Notes: generated from the letters alone by a model not told the origin. A DNA stretch of 64,000 bases from Saprospiraceae bacterium (GCA_016706365.1 JADJJU010000010.1:62001-126000); one strand, 5' to 3'. Counted from the stretch's first letter, positions 8,636-18,144 are shown. Program-made: numbers and translations.

Positions 8636-10471
8636 TTGGCAAAACAGATAAACACAGAAGCAAAGACTGATACACTTACCTGGAAGGAAAAAACCCAGGC
8701 GCTTCGTTATATTCCTCCTTTTTTACGCATGATATGGAAGACTTCCCCTTCCATGGTCCTGGGCAATTTGATTTGTCGATTAATAAAATCTGCATTGCCG
8801 GCTTTGATTTTATATATAGGCAAATTGATTATTGATGAAGCAATCCTTCAATTCAATCTGGCAGAAAAGGATTTGGATCACATTTATCTTTTGGTTTTAG
8901 CTGAATTATTACTTGTCATTTTATCAGAATTTCTTGCCAGACAGATTAGTTTGCTCGATAGCCTGGTTGGTGATCTGTTTTCCAATGCAAGTTCTGTAAG
9001 AATTATGCAGCACGCTGCTTTGCTCGATTTATCTCAGTTTGAGGATTCTGCATTTTATGACAAAATGGAAAGAGCCAGAAGACAGACTGTAGGAAGGTCT
9101 GTTTTACTCTCTCAATTACTGAGTCAATTGCAGGACATTGTAACTATTTTTTTTCTGGGAGTGGGTCTTGTATTTTTAATTCCCTGGTTGATTCCGATCC
9201 TTCTTATATCTGTCATTCCCTCCTTCCTTGGAGAGACACATTTCAATGCAAAAAGCTATTCCCTTACCCGCAACTGGACTCCCAAAAGAAGAGAACTGGA
9301 TTACCTTCGATATATCGGAGCGAGTAATGAGACAGCCAAGGAAATTAAAATATTCGGACTGTCAGATTTCATTACTACCAGATTTTCAGAAGTTGCAGAC
9401 AAGTATTATGAAGAAAACAAAAAACTTGCCATTACCCGCTTTCGCTGGGGAATAGTGCTCAGTTTTATAGGAACAGCAGGTTACTATGGCGCCTATTTTA
9501 TCATTTTACTGCAGACGGTAAATGGAAGCATCACCATTGGAGATCTGGCATTTCTTTCAGGATCATTTAGCAAAATGAAATCCACGATGGAGGGCATTCT
9601 CAGCAAGTTCTCCAGTATGGCAGAGAGCGCATTATACCTGCAGGACTTTTTTGATTTTTTCAAAATTGAGCCCAAAATCTTTTCTCCTGAACAGAGCATT
9701 CCTTTTCCTTCACCTATCAAAGAGGGTTTTGTCTTTGAAAATGTAGGATTCAAATATGACAATGCAGATAAATGGGCATTGAGAAATTTGAATCTGACAC
9801 TTCGAAAGGGTGAAAAAATAGCGCTTGTAGGTGAGAATGGATCCGGTAAAACAACGCTAACCAAGCTGCTTGCCAGGTTGTATGACCCTACTGAAGGGAG
9901 AATTCTTCTTGATGGTGTGGATCTGAAACTGTATGATCCCGCAGATTTAAGAAAATCCATCGGAGTCATATTTCAGGATTTCGTGCGCTTCCAAATGTTA
10001 TCATCTGACAATATTGCAGTTGGTAAAATTGATGAAAAAAATAATCCAGAGGCAATCATTGAAGCAGCACGATTAAGCTTAGCAGATGAAGTCATAGAAT
10101 CATTGCCGAAAAAATATGAACAAATGATAGGCCGCCGATTTGATGATGGTGTGGATCTTTCAGGTGGTCAATGGCAAAAAATTGCATTGGGTCGCGCTTA
10201 CATGAGAGCAGCTCAGGTAATTATCCTGGATGAACCCACAGCAGCGCTCGATGCCCGGGCTGAACATGAAGTATTTCTGCGATTTTCAGAATTGACTAAA
10301 GGAAAAACTTCTGTTCTTATTTCCCACCGATTCTCTACTGTCCGGATGGCGGATAGAATATTAGTCCTGGATGAAGGCAAGCTCGAAGATGAAGGATCAC
10401 ATGAAGAATTACTTGAAAGAAATGGCAAATATGCTGAGTTATTTAGATTGCAGGCACGAGGCTATTTATAG
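8636..10471 (+). CDS. ABC exporter, fused membrane and ATPase domains
   Basis: A 611-residue half-transporter of the type IV (MsbA/multidrug-like) exporter class, expected to dimerise in the inner membrane. The first about 340 residues hold the helices. The ATPase has Walker A GENGSGKTT at about residues 398-406, the signature LSGGQ at about 507, Walker B VIILDEPTAALD and the switch histidine in LISHRFS. The start must be TTG at 8636: an in-frame TAA at 8615-8617 closes the frame upstream and the next ATG is past residue 30. The substrate is unknown. WYL regulator and DinB genes follow on the same strand, but 140 bases away. Confidence 0.87.
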   Translation: MAKQINTEAKTDTLTWKEKTQALRYIPPFLRMIWKTSPSMVLGNLICRLIKSALPALILYIGKLIIDEAILQFNLAEKDLDHIYLLVLAELLLVILSEFLARQISLLDSLVGDLFSNASSVRIMQHAALLDLSQFEDSAFYDKMERARRQTVGRSVLLSQLLSQLQDIVTIFFLGVGLVFLIPWLIPILLISVIPSFLGETHFNAKSYSLTRNWTPKRRELDYLRYIGASNETAKEIKIFGLSDFITTRFSEVADKYYEENKKLAITRFRWGIVLSFIGTAGYYGAYFIILLQTVNGSITIGDLAFLSGSFSKMKSTMEGILSKFSSMAESALYLQDFFDFFKIEPKIFSPEQSIPFPSPIKEGFVFENVGFKYDNADKWALRNLNLTLRKGEKIALVGENGSGKTTLTKLLARLYDPTEGRILLDGVDLKLYDPADLRKSIGVIFQDFVRFQMLSSDNIAVGKIDEKNNPEAIIEAARLSLADEVIESLPKKYEQMIGRRFDDGVDLSGGQWQKIALGRAYMRAAQVIILDEPTAALDARAEHEVFLRFSELTKGKTSVLISHRFSTVRMADRILVLDEGKLEDEGSHEELLERNGKYAELFRLQARGYL

Positions 10472-10612
10472 CGGAAGAATGTCGTGCTATAATATCCGCT
10501 ATTTTTAAATAACTCATACTCTGATTCTTAGAATTTCGCTCCAAAATAATACGTTTGAGGACTGTTGAGAATTGCTTTTCTCTGTATCTTCAATCTAATT
10601 AATGTCTCATTC

Positions 10613-11585
10613 ATGAATCGTTTTGATAGAATTACAGCCATCCTCATTCACCTTCAATCCAGAAAAATTGTCACTTCCCAGCATCTTTCTGATCGCTTTA
10701 AAGTCAGTCAAAGAACGATTTACAGGGATATCAGAACACTCGAAGAGGCCGGAGTGCCAATCCTGAGTGAAGCAGGAGTCGGGTACAGTATCATGGATGG
10801 ATATCGCTTACCGCCAGTGATGTTTACCCGCGAAGAAGCTGTAAGTATGGTGACAGCTGAAAAATTGATGGATAAAATGGTGGATAAAGTACTCGGCGAA
10901 CATTATCAGTCAGCTATGTACAAAGTAAGAGCTGTGCTAAAACACTCTGAAAAAGAATGGTTACAATTGCTGGAATCTCAAATCCAAATTTTTCCCGGCC
11001 ATTCTCCTGTTAATGCGAAAATCCCGAATACTCTGGAACTCATTCTGAAAAGTATAGCTGAACAAAAAGTAGTACATCTCAGATACAAAGCCTTCATGGC
11101 AGATGATTCAATTGACAGGATAATAGAACCAGTAGGAATCTTTCATGAAAATCAATTCTGGTATGTTTTCGCTTTTTTGTCAAACTAGGCAGGATTACCG
11201 GCAGTTCAGGGCAGACAGAATGGAGCAGCTCAGAATAAGTGGCGCATCCTTTGCACGTGTTCACGAAGATCTCGAACATTACCGCAAGAAAAAATTTGCT
11301 TACAGTTCTGACAAGGAGGAAATCACACTACTTGTTCCTGCATCGGCATATCGATATATTCATGCACAAAGCAAATACTTTGGTGTTGTCCGTGAGAAGA
11401 AAATCGGAAAATCTGTAGAAATGACGTTTCTGCATGAAGTGGATTGTGATGGCATGGCGAGATGGTATCTGATGTATGCAGACACAATACAAATCATTGG
11501 TCCTGAATCATTTAAATACCATGTGGAAGATCTGTTGGAAAAAATTCAAAAAAAATTGAAAATCTCTGAGCCTATGCTGACATAA
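10613..11585 (+). pseudogene. WYL-domain transcriptional regulator (YafY-like), frameshifted
   Basis: Together the two frames encode about 324 residues: an N-terminal winged HTH (SQHLSDRFKVSQRTIYRDIR) and a WYL ligand-sensing domain. The frame breaks at a T6 tract at 11173-11178: reading five Ts gives FWYVFAFCQTRQDYRQFRAD, the expected continuation of a WYL domain, whereas the given sequence stops two codons later. The true start is probably ATG 10613, since the upstream TTG frame adds 16 unlikely residues. If intact, it would be a DNA-binding regulator, often controlling DNA-damage or stress genes. The DinB gene begins 55 bases downstream and may be co-transcribed. Confidence 0.8.
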
Positions 11586-11640
11586 GGCTGTCATTTGCTG
11601 CTATTTTCTTTGTGATATTATTCACAATTAAATAAAGATA

Positions 11641-12129
11641 ATGACACTTATCGAATCATTCAGAAGAGAGCTTGAAAATGAAGCAGTAGCTACCCGTAAA
11701 ATGCTGGCACGTATTCCTGCTGACAAATACGAGTTTCAACCCCATGAGAAAAGCATGGATCTCCAGCGTCTTGCCAATCATATTGCCGACCTGCCTTACT
11801 GGATCAGAATGTCCCTTCATCTTAATGAGCTTGATTTTGCAAAGAGCCCCTACAAGCCTACGACCTATCAGGGTGATGCTTTACTGCACTATTTTGAAGA
11901 AGGAATGAAAGATGCTATGGCCAGTTTTGAAGAGGCCAATGATGACATGCTTCCAGAATCATGGATTCTCAGAGATGGTGATACCATATTTGTGGACAGT
12001 AACAAACTTGATACTGTCAGGATGTCTATCAGTCAGATCATCCATCACAGGGCCCAGCTTGGAGTGTACCTTCGTTTGTTGGATGTTCCAATTCCCGGCA
12101 GTTATGGCCCGAGTGCGGATGGGGAGTAG
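11641..12129 (+). CDS. DinB-superfamily protein
   Basis: A 162-residue four-helix-bundle protein of the DinB/YfiT-like superfamily, which binds a metal through conserved histidines. His47 in RLANHIADLP and the His135-His136 pair in IIHHRAQLGVYLR are in the expected places. Family members include thiol-dependent transferases and DNA-damage-induced proteins of unknown role. Its position just after a WYL regulator suggests joint control. The C-terminus (PGSYGPSADGE) matches the typical ending of Bacteroidota members. Confidence 0.82.
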   Translation: MTLIESFRRELENEAVATRKMLARIPADKYEFQPHEKSMDLQRLANHIADLPYWIRMSLHLNELDFAKSPYKPTTYQGDALLHYFEEGMKDAMASFEEANDDMLPESWILRDGDTIFVDSNKLDTVRMSISQIIHHRAQLGVYLRLLDVPIPGSYGPSADGE

Positions 12130-12237
12130 ACAGCCTGTGATGTCTTCCAGCGCCTCTTGCTTGAAAGGTGATGGAGTGATTCGCTGCGCTCACCCGCCAC
12201 AGGTGTTTTTTCTGGGACATGCCCTGAAAAGTGATGT

Positions 12238-12280
12238 CTCCGCAATAAATTGACTGATTCTCAGTCCATTTATTGCGGAG
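12238..12280. repeat. Long near-perfect hairpin
   Basis: The arms CTCCGCAATAAA (12238-12249) and TTTATTGCGGAG (12269-12280) are perfect complements. They enclose a second stem, GACTGA (12252-12257) with TCAGTC (12261-12266). Only one mismatch separates the two stems. Both sides are flanked by gtgatgt. No T run follows, so it does not look like an ordinary terminator. Confidence 0.7.
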
Positions 12281-12343
12281 GTGATGTTCGAGGTTCGTTC
12301 TTAATTGCGACAGGTTTGATTGTTCCGATTACTGGCTCGTCCT

Positions 12344-12387
12344 ATTTTCTCGCAGGGGTGCACGGCCGTGCGCCCCTACGAGAAAAT
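12344..12387. repeat. Palindromic element with GGGGTGCACGGCCGTGCGCCCC core
   Basis: The outer arms ATTTTCTCG (12344-12352) and CGAGAAAAT (12379-12387) pair perfectly. After one mismatch, AGGGGTGCACGG (12354-12365) pairs with CCGTGCGCCCCT (12366-12377) with one G-T wobble and no loop. From memory, very similar GC-rich palindromes are dispersed in many unrelated bacterial genomes. Confidence 0.7.
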
Positions 12388-12646
12388 GGTGGCAACCATC
12401 TTCAATCTCCGGCTATTCCCTTGAAACTTTCCTACTCAAAGCCTTGGGACTTGAGGACACGGTGTAACTGGAGTAGCCGAGTAGTTTTGTTCGACAGGGC
12501 TCACTTCACTACACGGTTCCCTTCTCAAGGGAAAGGCCGGGATAGGGTTCGCACCCAACACTCACAACCCACACCCGGCTGTTCCGGCTGTTTCAACCAG
12601 CAACAAGTAACCAGCAACCAGCTACGGCTTCCTCCGGCTGTTCGCC

Positions 12647-12666
12647 AAAGGCCAAAAGTCAACAGC
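12647..12666. repeat. Dispersed intergenic word, copy 2
   Basis: aaaggccaaaagtcaacagc differs at one base from 199-218. Both copies lie next to a CGGCTGTT word in non-coding DNA. Confidence 0.5.
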
Positions 12667-12693
12667 TAAAAGCTATGTGTTATCCACTTGTTA

Positions 12694-12709
12694 AGTGACA
12701 AAAATCACA
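12694..12709. promoter_or_regulatory. CRP/FNR-family-like operator
   Basis: AGTGA-n6-TCACA is nine of ten positions identical to the CRP consensus TGTGA-n6-TCACA. It ends 21 bases before the -7-like TAATTTTG, where an activator or repressor could act on the peroxidase promoter. Confidence 0.5.
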
Positions 12710-12730
12710 TAAATACGATACAGATTGTAT

Positions 12731-12738
12731 TAATTTTG
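12731..12738 (+). promoter_or_regulatory. Candidate -7 element of the second peroxidase gene
   Basis: TAATTTTG fits TAnnTTTG and ends only four bases before the ATG at 12743. If functional, the mRNA would be leaderless or nearly so. Confidence 0.45.
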
Positions 12739-12742
12739 CAGT

Positions 12743-13693
12743 ATGAAACGAGTATTACTGCTTTTCTCTGTGGTATTTACAATAGGATGGAGTTTTTCCA
12801 CTGAACAAACTGCACATGATCCTGTCACTCCTGATGAATTGGGCGAGATTTTGTTTCATGACCCAATTCTTTCACTTGATTCTACTGTTAGTTGTGCTAG
12901 TTGCCATAAACCGGAATTTGCATTTGCTGATACTTCGGCATTTAGCCTCGGAGTAGGTGGGCATCTGACCCGGCGCAACGCACCCTCCATCATGAATACT
13001 CTCTCGCGGGATGTGCTGATGTGGGATGGAAGAGCAGCATCACTGGAGGATCAGGCATTGCTCCCACTCGAACATCCCGGCGAAATGAATATGCCGCGAG
13101 ATTCAGCCATCGCCAGACTCAATCGCACTCCGAGATATAACAGATGGTTTAATTTAATGTATAAAAAAGATGCCGATATCAAGCTGCTTTGTGCATCTAT
13201 TGCTTATTTCCAGAGAAGGCTGGAAACATCTGACACTCCTCATGACCGCTGGTTGGCAGATAGAACTCCGGGATTGACTGAACAACAAATCAGGGGACGC
13301 AGCATATTTTTTGGAAAAGGAAATTGCCTGGAATGTCATTTCACTCCGGATTTTACAGGAGATGAATTCAAAAATGTAGGACTTTTCAATGGAAAAAATC
13401 TGGATGATCCGGGTCGTTTTGATGCAACAAAGGATTCGACAGATCTTGGTAAATTTAAAGTTCCCGGCTTGAGAAATGTAGCTATCACAGCTCCTTATAT
13501 GCACAATGGAATGTTTAAAACGCTGGAGGAAGTCGTAGACTTTTACAACGATACAGACGCGAGAGTTCCGGATGCCATCAATAGAGATACATTAATTAAG
13601 AAATTGAATCTGAATCCTCAGGAAAAAGCTGATTTGGTGGCATTCTTAAAATCACTCACAGATGACCGATTTGCTCATCTTTTAGTGGAGTAA
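12743..13693 (+). CDS. Di-haem cytochrome c peroxidase
   Basis: A 316-residue exported di-haem peroxidase with a signal peptide of about 20 residues. Haem sites are CASCH at residues 51-55 and CLECH at 195-199. The intervening RRNAPSIMN, MWDGRAASLEDQ and the later VPGLRNVAITAPYMHNG are classic for bacterial CcpA/MauG-type enzymes that reduce hydrogen peroxide in the periplasm with electrons from small cytochromes. It is shorter than the lipoprotein paralogue at 6843 and close to the usual family length. It converges on the TonB receptor gene with a 6-base gap. Confidence 0.92.
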   Translation: MKRVLLLFSVVFTIGWSFSTEQTAHDPVTPDELGEILFHDPILSLDSTVSCASCHKPEFAFADTSAFSLGVGGHLTRRNAPSIMNTLSRDVLMWDGRAASLEDQALLPLEHPGEMNMPRDSAIARLNRTPRYNRWFNLMYKKDADIKLLCASIAYFQRRLETSDTPHDRWLADRTPGLTEQQIRGRSIFFGKGNCLECHFTPDFTGDEFKNVGLFNGKNLDDPGRFDATKDSTDLGKFKVPGLRNVAITAPYMHNGMFKTLEEVVDFYNDTDARVPDAINRDTLIKKLNLNPQEKADLVAFLKSLTDDRFAHLLVE

Positions 13694-13699
13694 AGAAAA

Positions 13700-15994
13700 T
13701 TAAATATCCACATCCAATCTAAAGGTGAGATTTCGCGGTCCTTCCAGTAAACCCGGTCTTAAGCTGTATTCTCTGTTTAAAGCATTTTTGAGCAATACAC
13801 TTGCTTTGAGATTTCTTGTAAATTTCCAGGAGGCTCTGAAGTCCACAATAATAAAACCTTTGTTATTTTCTGCACGATAAGCTTTCAGGCCTGGCACGAC
13901 CAATTCCTCCAAAATCGCATCAATATTTTCCATATTGCTATTATAATTTACAGATATCCCCGCTCTGATCTTATCAGTTCCTGTTTCCAGGTCAAATTTG
14001 AATGTATGCTGAAAACGATATTTCAGAATGTTTCTTTTAGCAGATGAAGTGAAGGAATCCTGTTCTGTAAAAGTTCTGTATCTGGGATCCAGATAAGTAT
14101 AACCGGTAAGAATGATAGTCTCCAGTCCGGCTATCTTTCCAGCTCCAGAAATATTCATATCAAGGCCCCTGATTCTTGTATCTCCAATATTCTGAGATTG
14201 GAAACCAAACTGAAAATCAGGTGTCACTGTAAAAACAAATTCCATCATGTTGTCATATTCCTGAACAAATCCGGCGATATCAAAAAATCCTTTCCAATTG
14301 CCAATTTGCAGGCCCTGCTTAAATCCTATTTCAGCAGTCCAGCCTGTTTCTGATTCAAGAGCAGGATTGGGAAATACCCTTACTGACCCGAATGGTGTGT
14401 TGACAAATCTCTCCGCTACTGTTGGAAATCTATATCCCTGACCAAATGCAGCTCTTATAAATGTGTAATTAGCTAATTGATAATTTGCACCAGCCCTCAT
14501 TACCGGACGTGTTTGTTGATTCACACCACCTGGAATCACAAAATCCCCTACCATTTCAGGACTTCTCATTTCATTGTATTCCACTCTGGCACCCAGGCTG
14601 ATATTTAGTCTGTTGAAAAACTTTTTCTCCAGTTGAAGATATGCAGCCAAATTAGTTGAGCGATAAGTGGTGTCACCATATAATTCAGCTGTGGTTGCAG
14701 TTCCCTGATATACTACTCCACTTGCCAGCACCAGATCAATAGCCTTAAATGTTTTCAGATATTGATATTCGGCATAATACAAATCTGAGCGGTTTGATCT
14801 GTTATCATTATTCCTGTTGTCAATGAAGTTATAACGACCTATGATTTTGTGACGACTTCCCGCTTTATCAAAATAAGTCAGATAAGGATCCAAATTGAAT
14901 CTGAATCGATTGGAGATAGTTAGAACATCCGGAGCCGGTTGATATGCCCCTGTCTGAGCATCCCGCCAGTAAAAAAAGTCGGAGGAACTTCCGGGATTAA
15001 AATTGCTATTCAGACCTATAATTAAATTGTCTTTTAGTCTGTACTTCAGATTGGCGGAAAGTCTGCCATATTTGCTGTACGAGCTTTGGTTAAAGCTTTC
15101 CCTGTTACGATAGAATCCGTTCAGCACCACATCCAGTTTATTGAATTTTTGTTTGTGCAAAATACTCATTCCGGTTTCATAGGGAGCCCGGGTCCACCAT
15201 TTTTTGGCAGGGTCTGCGGGGTCCATGAAATGCGTATAATAAAGTACGGCTTTTGTCTCTGCCTTCTCAGTCGGATATCCTGTCAGAACATTTATTATAC
15301 CATTAAGGGCTGAGGAACCATATAGAACAGATGATGCACCTTTAAGAATTTCAATTCGGGATATGTTTTCGATAGGAAAATCATTCCAGTTGGTGGTTCC
15401 GGCATCCGCTTGAAGAGCTGGAATATCATCCAACAAAATCAATACTCTGCTCCCCGCCCCATATGAATAACCTGATCCTCCCCTTATATTCGCCTGCCCG
15501 TCAATAATATCTACGCCCGGCATTTTCTGGAGGACCTGGTCAAGAGCTGTGGTGTTGGTACTGTTGACTAATTGGGGTCTGATTACCTCCAGAGATACTG
15601 TAACTTCACCTATGGCTTTATCATAACGACCACTCGTGACTGTGGTTGTTTTCAAAATATTATCCGCCATTTCCATATCAAATGTCATTTCAGAAAAAGA
15701 GTCCATCTTAATATTGACATTTACGACTACAGGAACATAACCAACAAGACTCAATTCACAAGAATATGATCCGGCTGGGAGAGTCAACTCAAATCTTCCA
15801 TTTTCATCAGTTACAGCGTAATGAGAGTCCATCTTAACAATGACACCAATTAGAACAAATTGATCATTTCTATCTTTAACAAGACCTTTAAAAACACCTG
15901 TACTTGTTTGAGCAAAAGCTATATTAGACACCAAAAATGTAGATACAAGAATCAAATAATAAGTACAATAAATAAAATACTTCCTCAGAGTCAT
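13700..15994 (-). CDS. TonB-dependent outer-membrane receptor
   Basis: A 764-residue receptor with a signal peptide ending AFAQ. A carboxypeptidase-regulatory-like domain (residues about 33-115, GVFKGLVKDRNDQFVLIGV) precedes the plug (LDQVLQKMPGVDIIDGQANI, GSGYSYGAGSRVLILLDDIP) and a 22-strand type barrel ending NLTFRLDVDI. The plug looks like siderophore or vitamin receptors rather than SusC, and no SusD-like partner is present. It probably imports a metal chelate or cofactor using TonB-ExbBD energy. The ligand is unknown. Convergent overlap of 3' regions with a haem peroxidase gene does not prove a link to haem uptake. Confidence 0.9.
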   Translation of the reverse strand: MTLRKYFIYCTYYLILVSTFLVSNIAFAQTSTGVFKGLVKDRNDQFVLIGVIVKMDSHYAVTDENGRFELTLPAGSYSCELSLVGYVPVVVNVNIKMDSFSEMTFDMEMADNILKTTTVTSGRYDKAIGEVTVSLEVIRPQLVNSTNTTALDQVLQKMPGVDIIDGQANIRGGSGYSYGAGSRVLILLDDIPALQADAGTTNWNDFPIENISRIEILKGASSVLYGSSALNGIINVLTGYPTEKAETKAVLYYTHFMDPADPAKKWWTRAPYETGMSILHKQKFNKLDVVLNGFYRNRESFNQSSYSKYGRLSANLKYRLKDNLIIGLNSNFNPGSSSDFFYWRDAQTGAYQPAPDVLTISNRFRFNLDPYLTYFDKAGSRHKIIGRYNFIDNRNNDNRSNRSDLYYAEYQYLKTFKAIDLVLASGVVYQGTATTAELYGDTTYRSTNLAAYLQLEKKFFNRLNISLGARVEYNEMRSPEMVGDFVIPGGVNQQTRPVMRAGANYQLANYTFIRAAFGQGYRFPTVAERFVNTPFGSVRVFPNPALESETGWTAEIGFKQGLQIGNWKGFFDIAGFVQEYDNMMEFVFTVTPDFQFGFQSQNIGDTRIRGLDMNISGAGKIAGLETIILTGYTYLDPRYRTFTEQDSFTSSAKRNILKYRFQHTFKFDLETGTDKIRAGISVNYNSNMENIDAILEELVVPGLKAYRAENNKGFIIVDFRASWKFTRNLKASVLLKNALNREYSLRPGLLEGPRNLTFRLDVDI

Positions 15995-16192
15995 AGGTTG
16001 AATACATTAATACGGTGAAGAATTTCCTGAGCTCAAATATAAATGTAAAACAAGTATTGAAATATCAGACGCGATTGCATTCATTACTCGTTAATTGATA
16101 AAACATTTATATTGTCAGAGTCAAAAAAATGCGATCTTTATATTCTAATCAAGTCCTCACGAATTCCATTTTCAAATTTGAAATTTCAGCTT

Positions 16193-17005
16193 ATGAACCT
16201 TCGATTACTGTTTTTTCAACTGCTTTTTATAGGCATTAGCGGTCTAGCTACTGCGCAAAATTGTATTCCGGATCAATTTTATGCTGATTCAGTTGCAGGT
16301 GTCTATCCAAGACCACTTTCAGATCTATATCCTGATGCAGGAATCCAGGCCCCTGCTTGTATTGGAGAGCCGTACACTTTTAACTTTACAATAAAGCTTA
16401 CTGATACGGTCACGATTGGTGCCATTAAACTTGCTATTAATAGTATTCGATTGAGAGCTGACACTCCGGTCATTGGACTACCCTCCGGAATTTCTTACAG
16501 ATGTGAACCACCAAGCTGCGAAGTACCCGCCAATTCTCTTGGTTGTATTGAATTATTTGGAACCCCTGAAGCCAGCAACATTCCAGGACAATATCCTCTG
16601 GAGATCCACGCGGAATTACTAACAAACTTTGGAGTTATTCCAATTGAATTTCCTGATGCTAATATCTCTCCTGGTACTTACACTTTAACACTGGGGGATG
16701 AAAATGGACCGGATGAGTGTATTACTCTTTCCACTCACAGCCCTTATGTCAAGACTTTTCCCCTGGAGGTCTACCCAAGTTTTGGTCATGGATTCGCGAT
16801 GATATACCTTCCGGAACTTAAAAATAATTCGGCCAACTTTTTTATATCAGACATTATGGGAAAGACGATCCTTAAAAGAGAAATATTTAAAATTAGTGGC
16901 AATCAAACTTCTGCCATTGATATAAGTCATTATCCGGCTGGTACGTATATTATTCAATTACAGGATGGTAATTTAACTTATAGAACCAAATATATAAAAT
17001 GGTAA
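16193..17005 (+). CDS. Secreted protein with T9SS type A sorting domain
   Basis: About 270 residues. The signal peptide starts at ATG 16193 (MNLRLLFFQ...GLATAQN); the longer TTG frame would add 27 residues before it and is unlikely. The middle 170 residues contain paired cysteines and no domain I recognise. The last about 65 residues have the type A T9SS layout: a strand, ISDIMGKTILKRE, ISHYPAGTYIIQL and a final TKYIKW. It is expected to be exported across the outer membrane by the type IX system and attached or released. The downstream lipoprotein gene starts 7 bases later and is likely co-transcribed. Confidence 0.8.
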   Translation: MNLRLLFFQLLFIGISGLATAQNCIPDQFYADSVAGVYPRPLSDLYPDAGIQAPACIGEPYTFNFTIKLTDTVTIGAIKLAINSIRLRADTPVIGLPSGISYRCEPPSCEVPANSLGCIELFGTPEASNIPGQYPLEIHAELLTNFGVIPIEFPDANISPGTYTLTLGDENGPDECITLSTHSPYVKTFPLEVYPSFGHGFAMIYLPELKNNSANFFISDIMGKTILKREIFKISGNQTSAIDISHYPAGTYIIQLQDGNLTYRTKYIKW

Positions 17006-17012
17006 TCACCCT

Positions 17013-17576
17013 TTGAAAGATATATTTTCATATTTTTTTGCGCTTCAACTTTTGACAATTATATTATTTTGTCAATGTTCCTCTGAATCTGAAACCACAG
17101 TAAGTCCTCCTGAACTCAGCAATGATTCAGCAATGGATCAATCTTATGATCAGGAAATTGCATTTGAATCCATGGATACTATTGGCAGCATTGAGGAATT
17201 AGTAAGAAGCACCCTGGATAACTCTCAGACAATGCAGGAAGTAAATTCAACAAAGAGAAACCTGGACTCATCTCCGGTAAAATATGTAGAATTTAGGGAC
17301 AGTTTAGGGATCCGGGTCAGAATTGATTTTATTCCTGAGTCCAGAAACCCCATTGTCCAATATACCTGGATCGGGAATGCAAATGAATGGTTATGGCTCG
17401 GAAAGCGGATCAATTCAATTACAAACCACAGGGACTCATTTCAGGAATGCTTTTACATTAAACACAATCAACCTTTTGCATTTAAACAGCAAGATTTATC
17501 GGTCAGTAATCAGGATATAAATGAATATTTTCCCGTTGAAGCCTTAACATGGCTCACAAAAATAGAAAACGAATAA
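17013..17576 (+). CDS. Predicted lipoprotein of unknown function
   Basis: A 187-residue protein beginning at TTG 17013. The N-terminus is a lipoprotein-like signal with ILFCQC and acidic residues after the cysteine. The mature part is acidic with no recognised domain. Its 7-base distance from the T9SS cargo gene suggests an operon. An ATG start inside would delete the signal, so TTG is preferred. Confidence 0.6.
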   Translation: MKDIFSYFFALQLLTIILFCQCSSESETTVSPPELSNDSAMDQSYDQEIAFESMDTIGSIEELVRSTLDNSQTMQEVNSTKRNLDSSPVKYVEFRDSLGIRVRIDFIPESRNPIVQYTWIGNANEWLWLGKRINSITNHRDSFQECFYIKHNQPFAFKQQDLSVSNQDINEYFPVEALTWLTKIENE

Positions 17577-17636
17577 AAATCAGCATTTGACGTTTTATCT
17601 TTTTCAAATATTTCAAATAATAAGCCCTTCTAAATA

Positions 17637-17903
17637 ATGAGAAATTTTTTGATCCTGGTCATAGTATTGATGGTCGTTGCAGCACTTTCAAACCCCTCAC
17701 ACTCCACTCATCGTGAAAAAATCAAAGCTACATTCAAACAGGATAATCCTTTGATTTCTGCAGTGGGTGGTGGAGAAGTATTCACCAGATTAGTTGATTA
17801 CCATTCATACATCTTATTTTCAACAACTACATTGGATGATGAAAAAGTGAGCACGGGGATTTTCGGAATGGTTTGGGTCAATAGGGTGAATATTGAAGAA
17901 TAG
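17637..17903 (+). CDS. Small DUF4359-like exported protein
   Basis: An 88-residue protein with one N-terminal hydrophobic segment (FLILVIVLMVVAALSNPSH), either a signal peptide or anchor. The SNP motif right after the segment and the C-terminal YILFSTTTLDDEKVSTGIFGMVW resemble DUF4359 proteins. Function is unknown. It may be part of the preceding two-gene operon (60-base gap). Confidence 0.55.
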   Translation: MRNFLILVIVLMVVAALSNPSHSTHREKIKATFKQDNPLISAVGGGEVFTRLVDYHSYILFSTTTLDDEKVSTGIFGMVWVNRVNIEE

Positions 17904-18144
17904 TCAGGGGTAAGGAAAAAGGCAAAAGGAAAAAGGCAAAAGGAAAAAGGAAAAAGGTAAAAGGTAAAAGGAAGAAGGAAGAAGGTAAAAGATTTTGAAC
18001 AGCCGGAGAGTTGCCAGTTTAATTGTATTCAATCCTATCAATCTTACCAACCTCTCCACAAAATACTCTTATTCACTACCTCAATCTTATCAATCTTCTC
18101 ATACTCATTGCTCGTACCATCACTGACACTTCAATCTTGATATT
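17904..18144. repeat. Low-complexity intergenic stretch
   Basis: From about 17915 to 17985 the sequence is an irregular repeat of ggaaaaaggcaaaa and gtaaaagg words, followed by an AACAGCCG word (reverse of CGGCTGTT) near 18000 and repeated caatcttatcaa words up to 18140. No coding potential is apparent. Confidence 0.6.

Larger units (their letters stand above)
12130..12742. other. Repeat-rich intergenic region
   Basis: Over 600 bases with no believable gene. It contains two long hairpins (12238-12280 and 12344-12387), several CGGCTGTT words (near 12580-12640), a repeat word at 12647-12666 shared with 199-218, and then the promoter region of the peroxidase gene with a CRP-like palindrome. GC content is visibly higher than in neighbouring spacers. 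A 139-codon open frame across it reads through the hairpins and has no protein-like features. Confidence 0.6.

Noticed and set aside
11173..11178. Programmed frameshifting at the T6 tract of the WYL regulator
   Set aside because: There is no stimulatory structure or reason in this family; eight other single-base shifts in the window point to a common technical cause.
12250..12669. 139-codon open frame
   Set aside because: It reads straight through two perfect hairpins and intergenic repeat words, has no domain, and its composition is unlike the neighbours.
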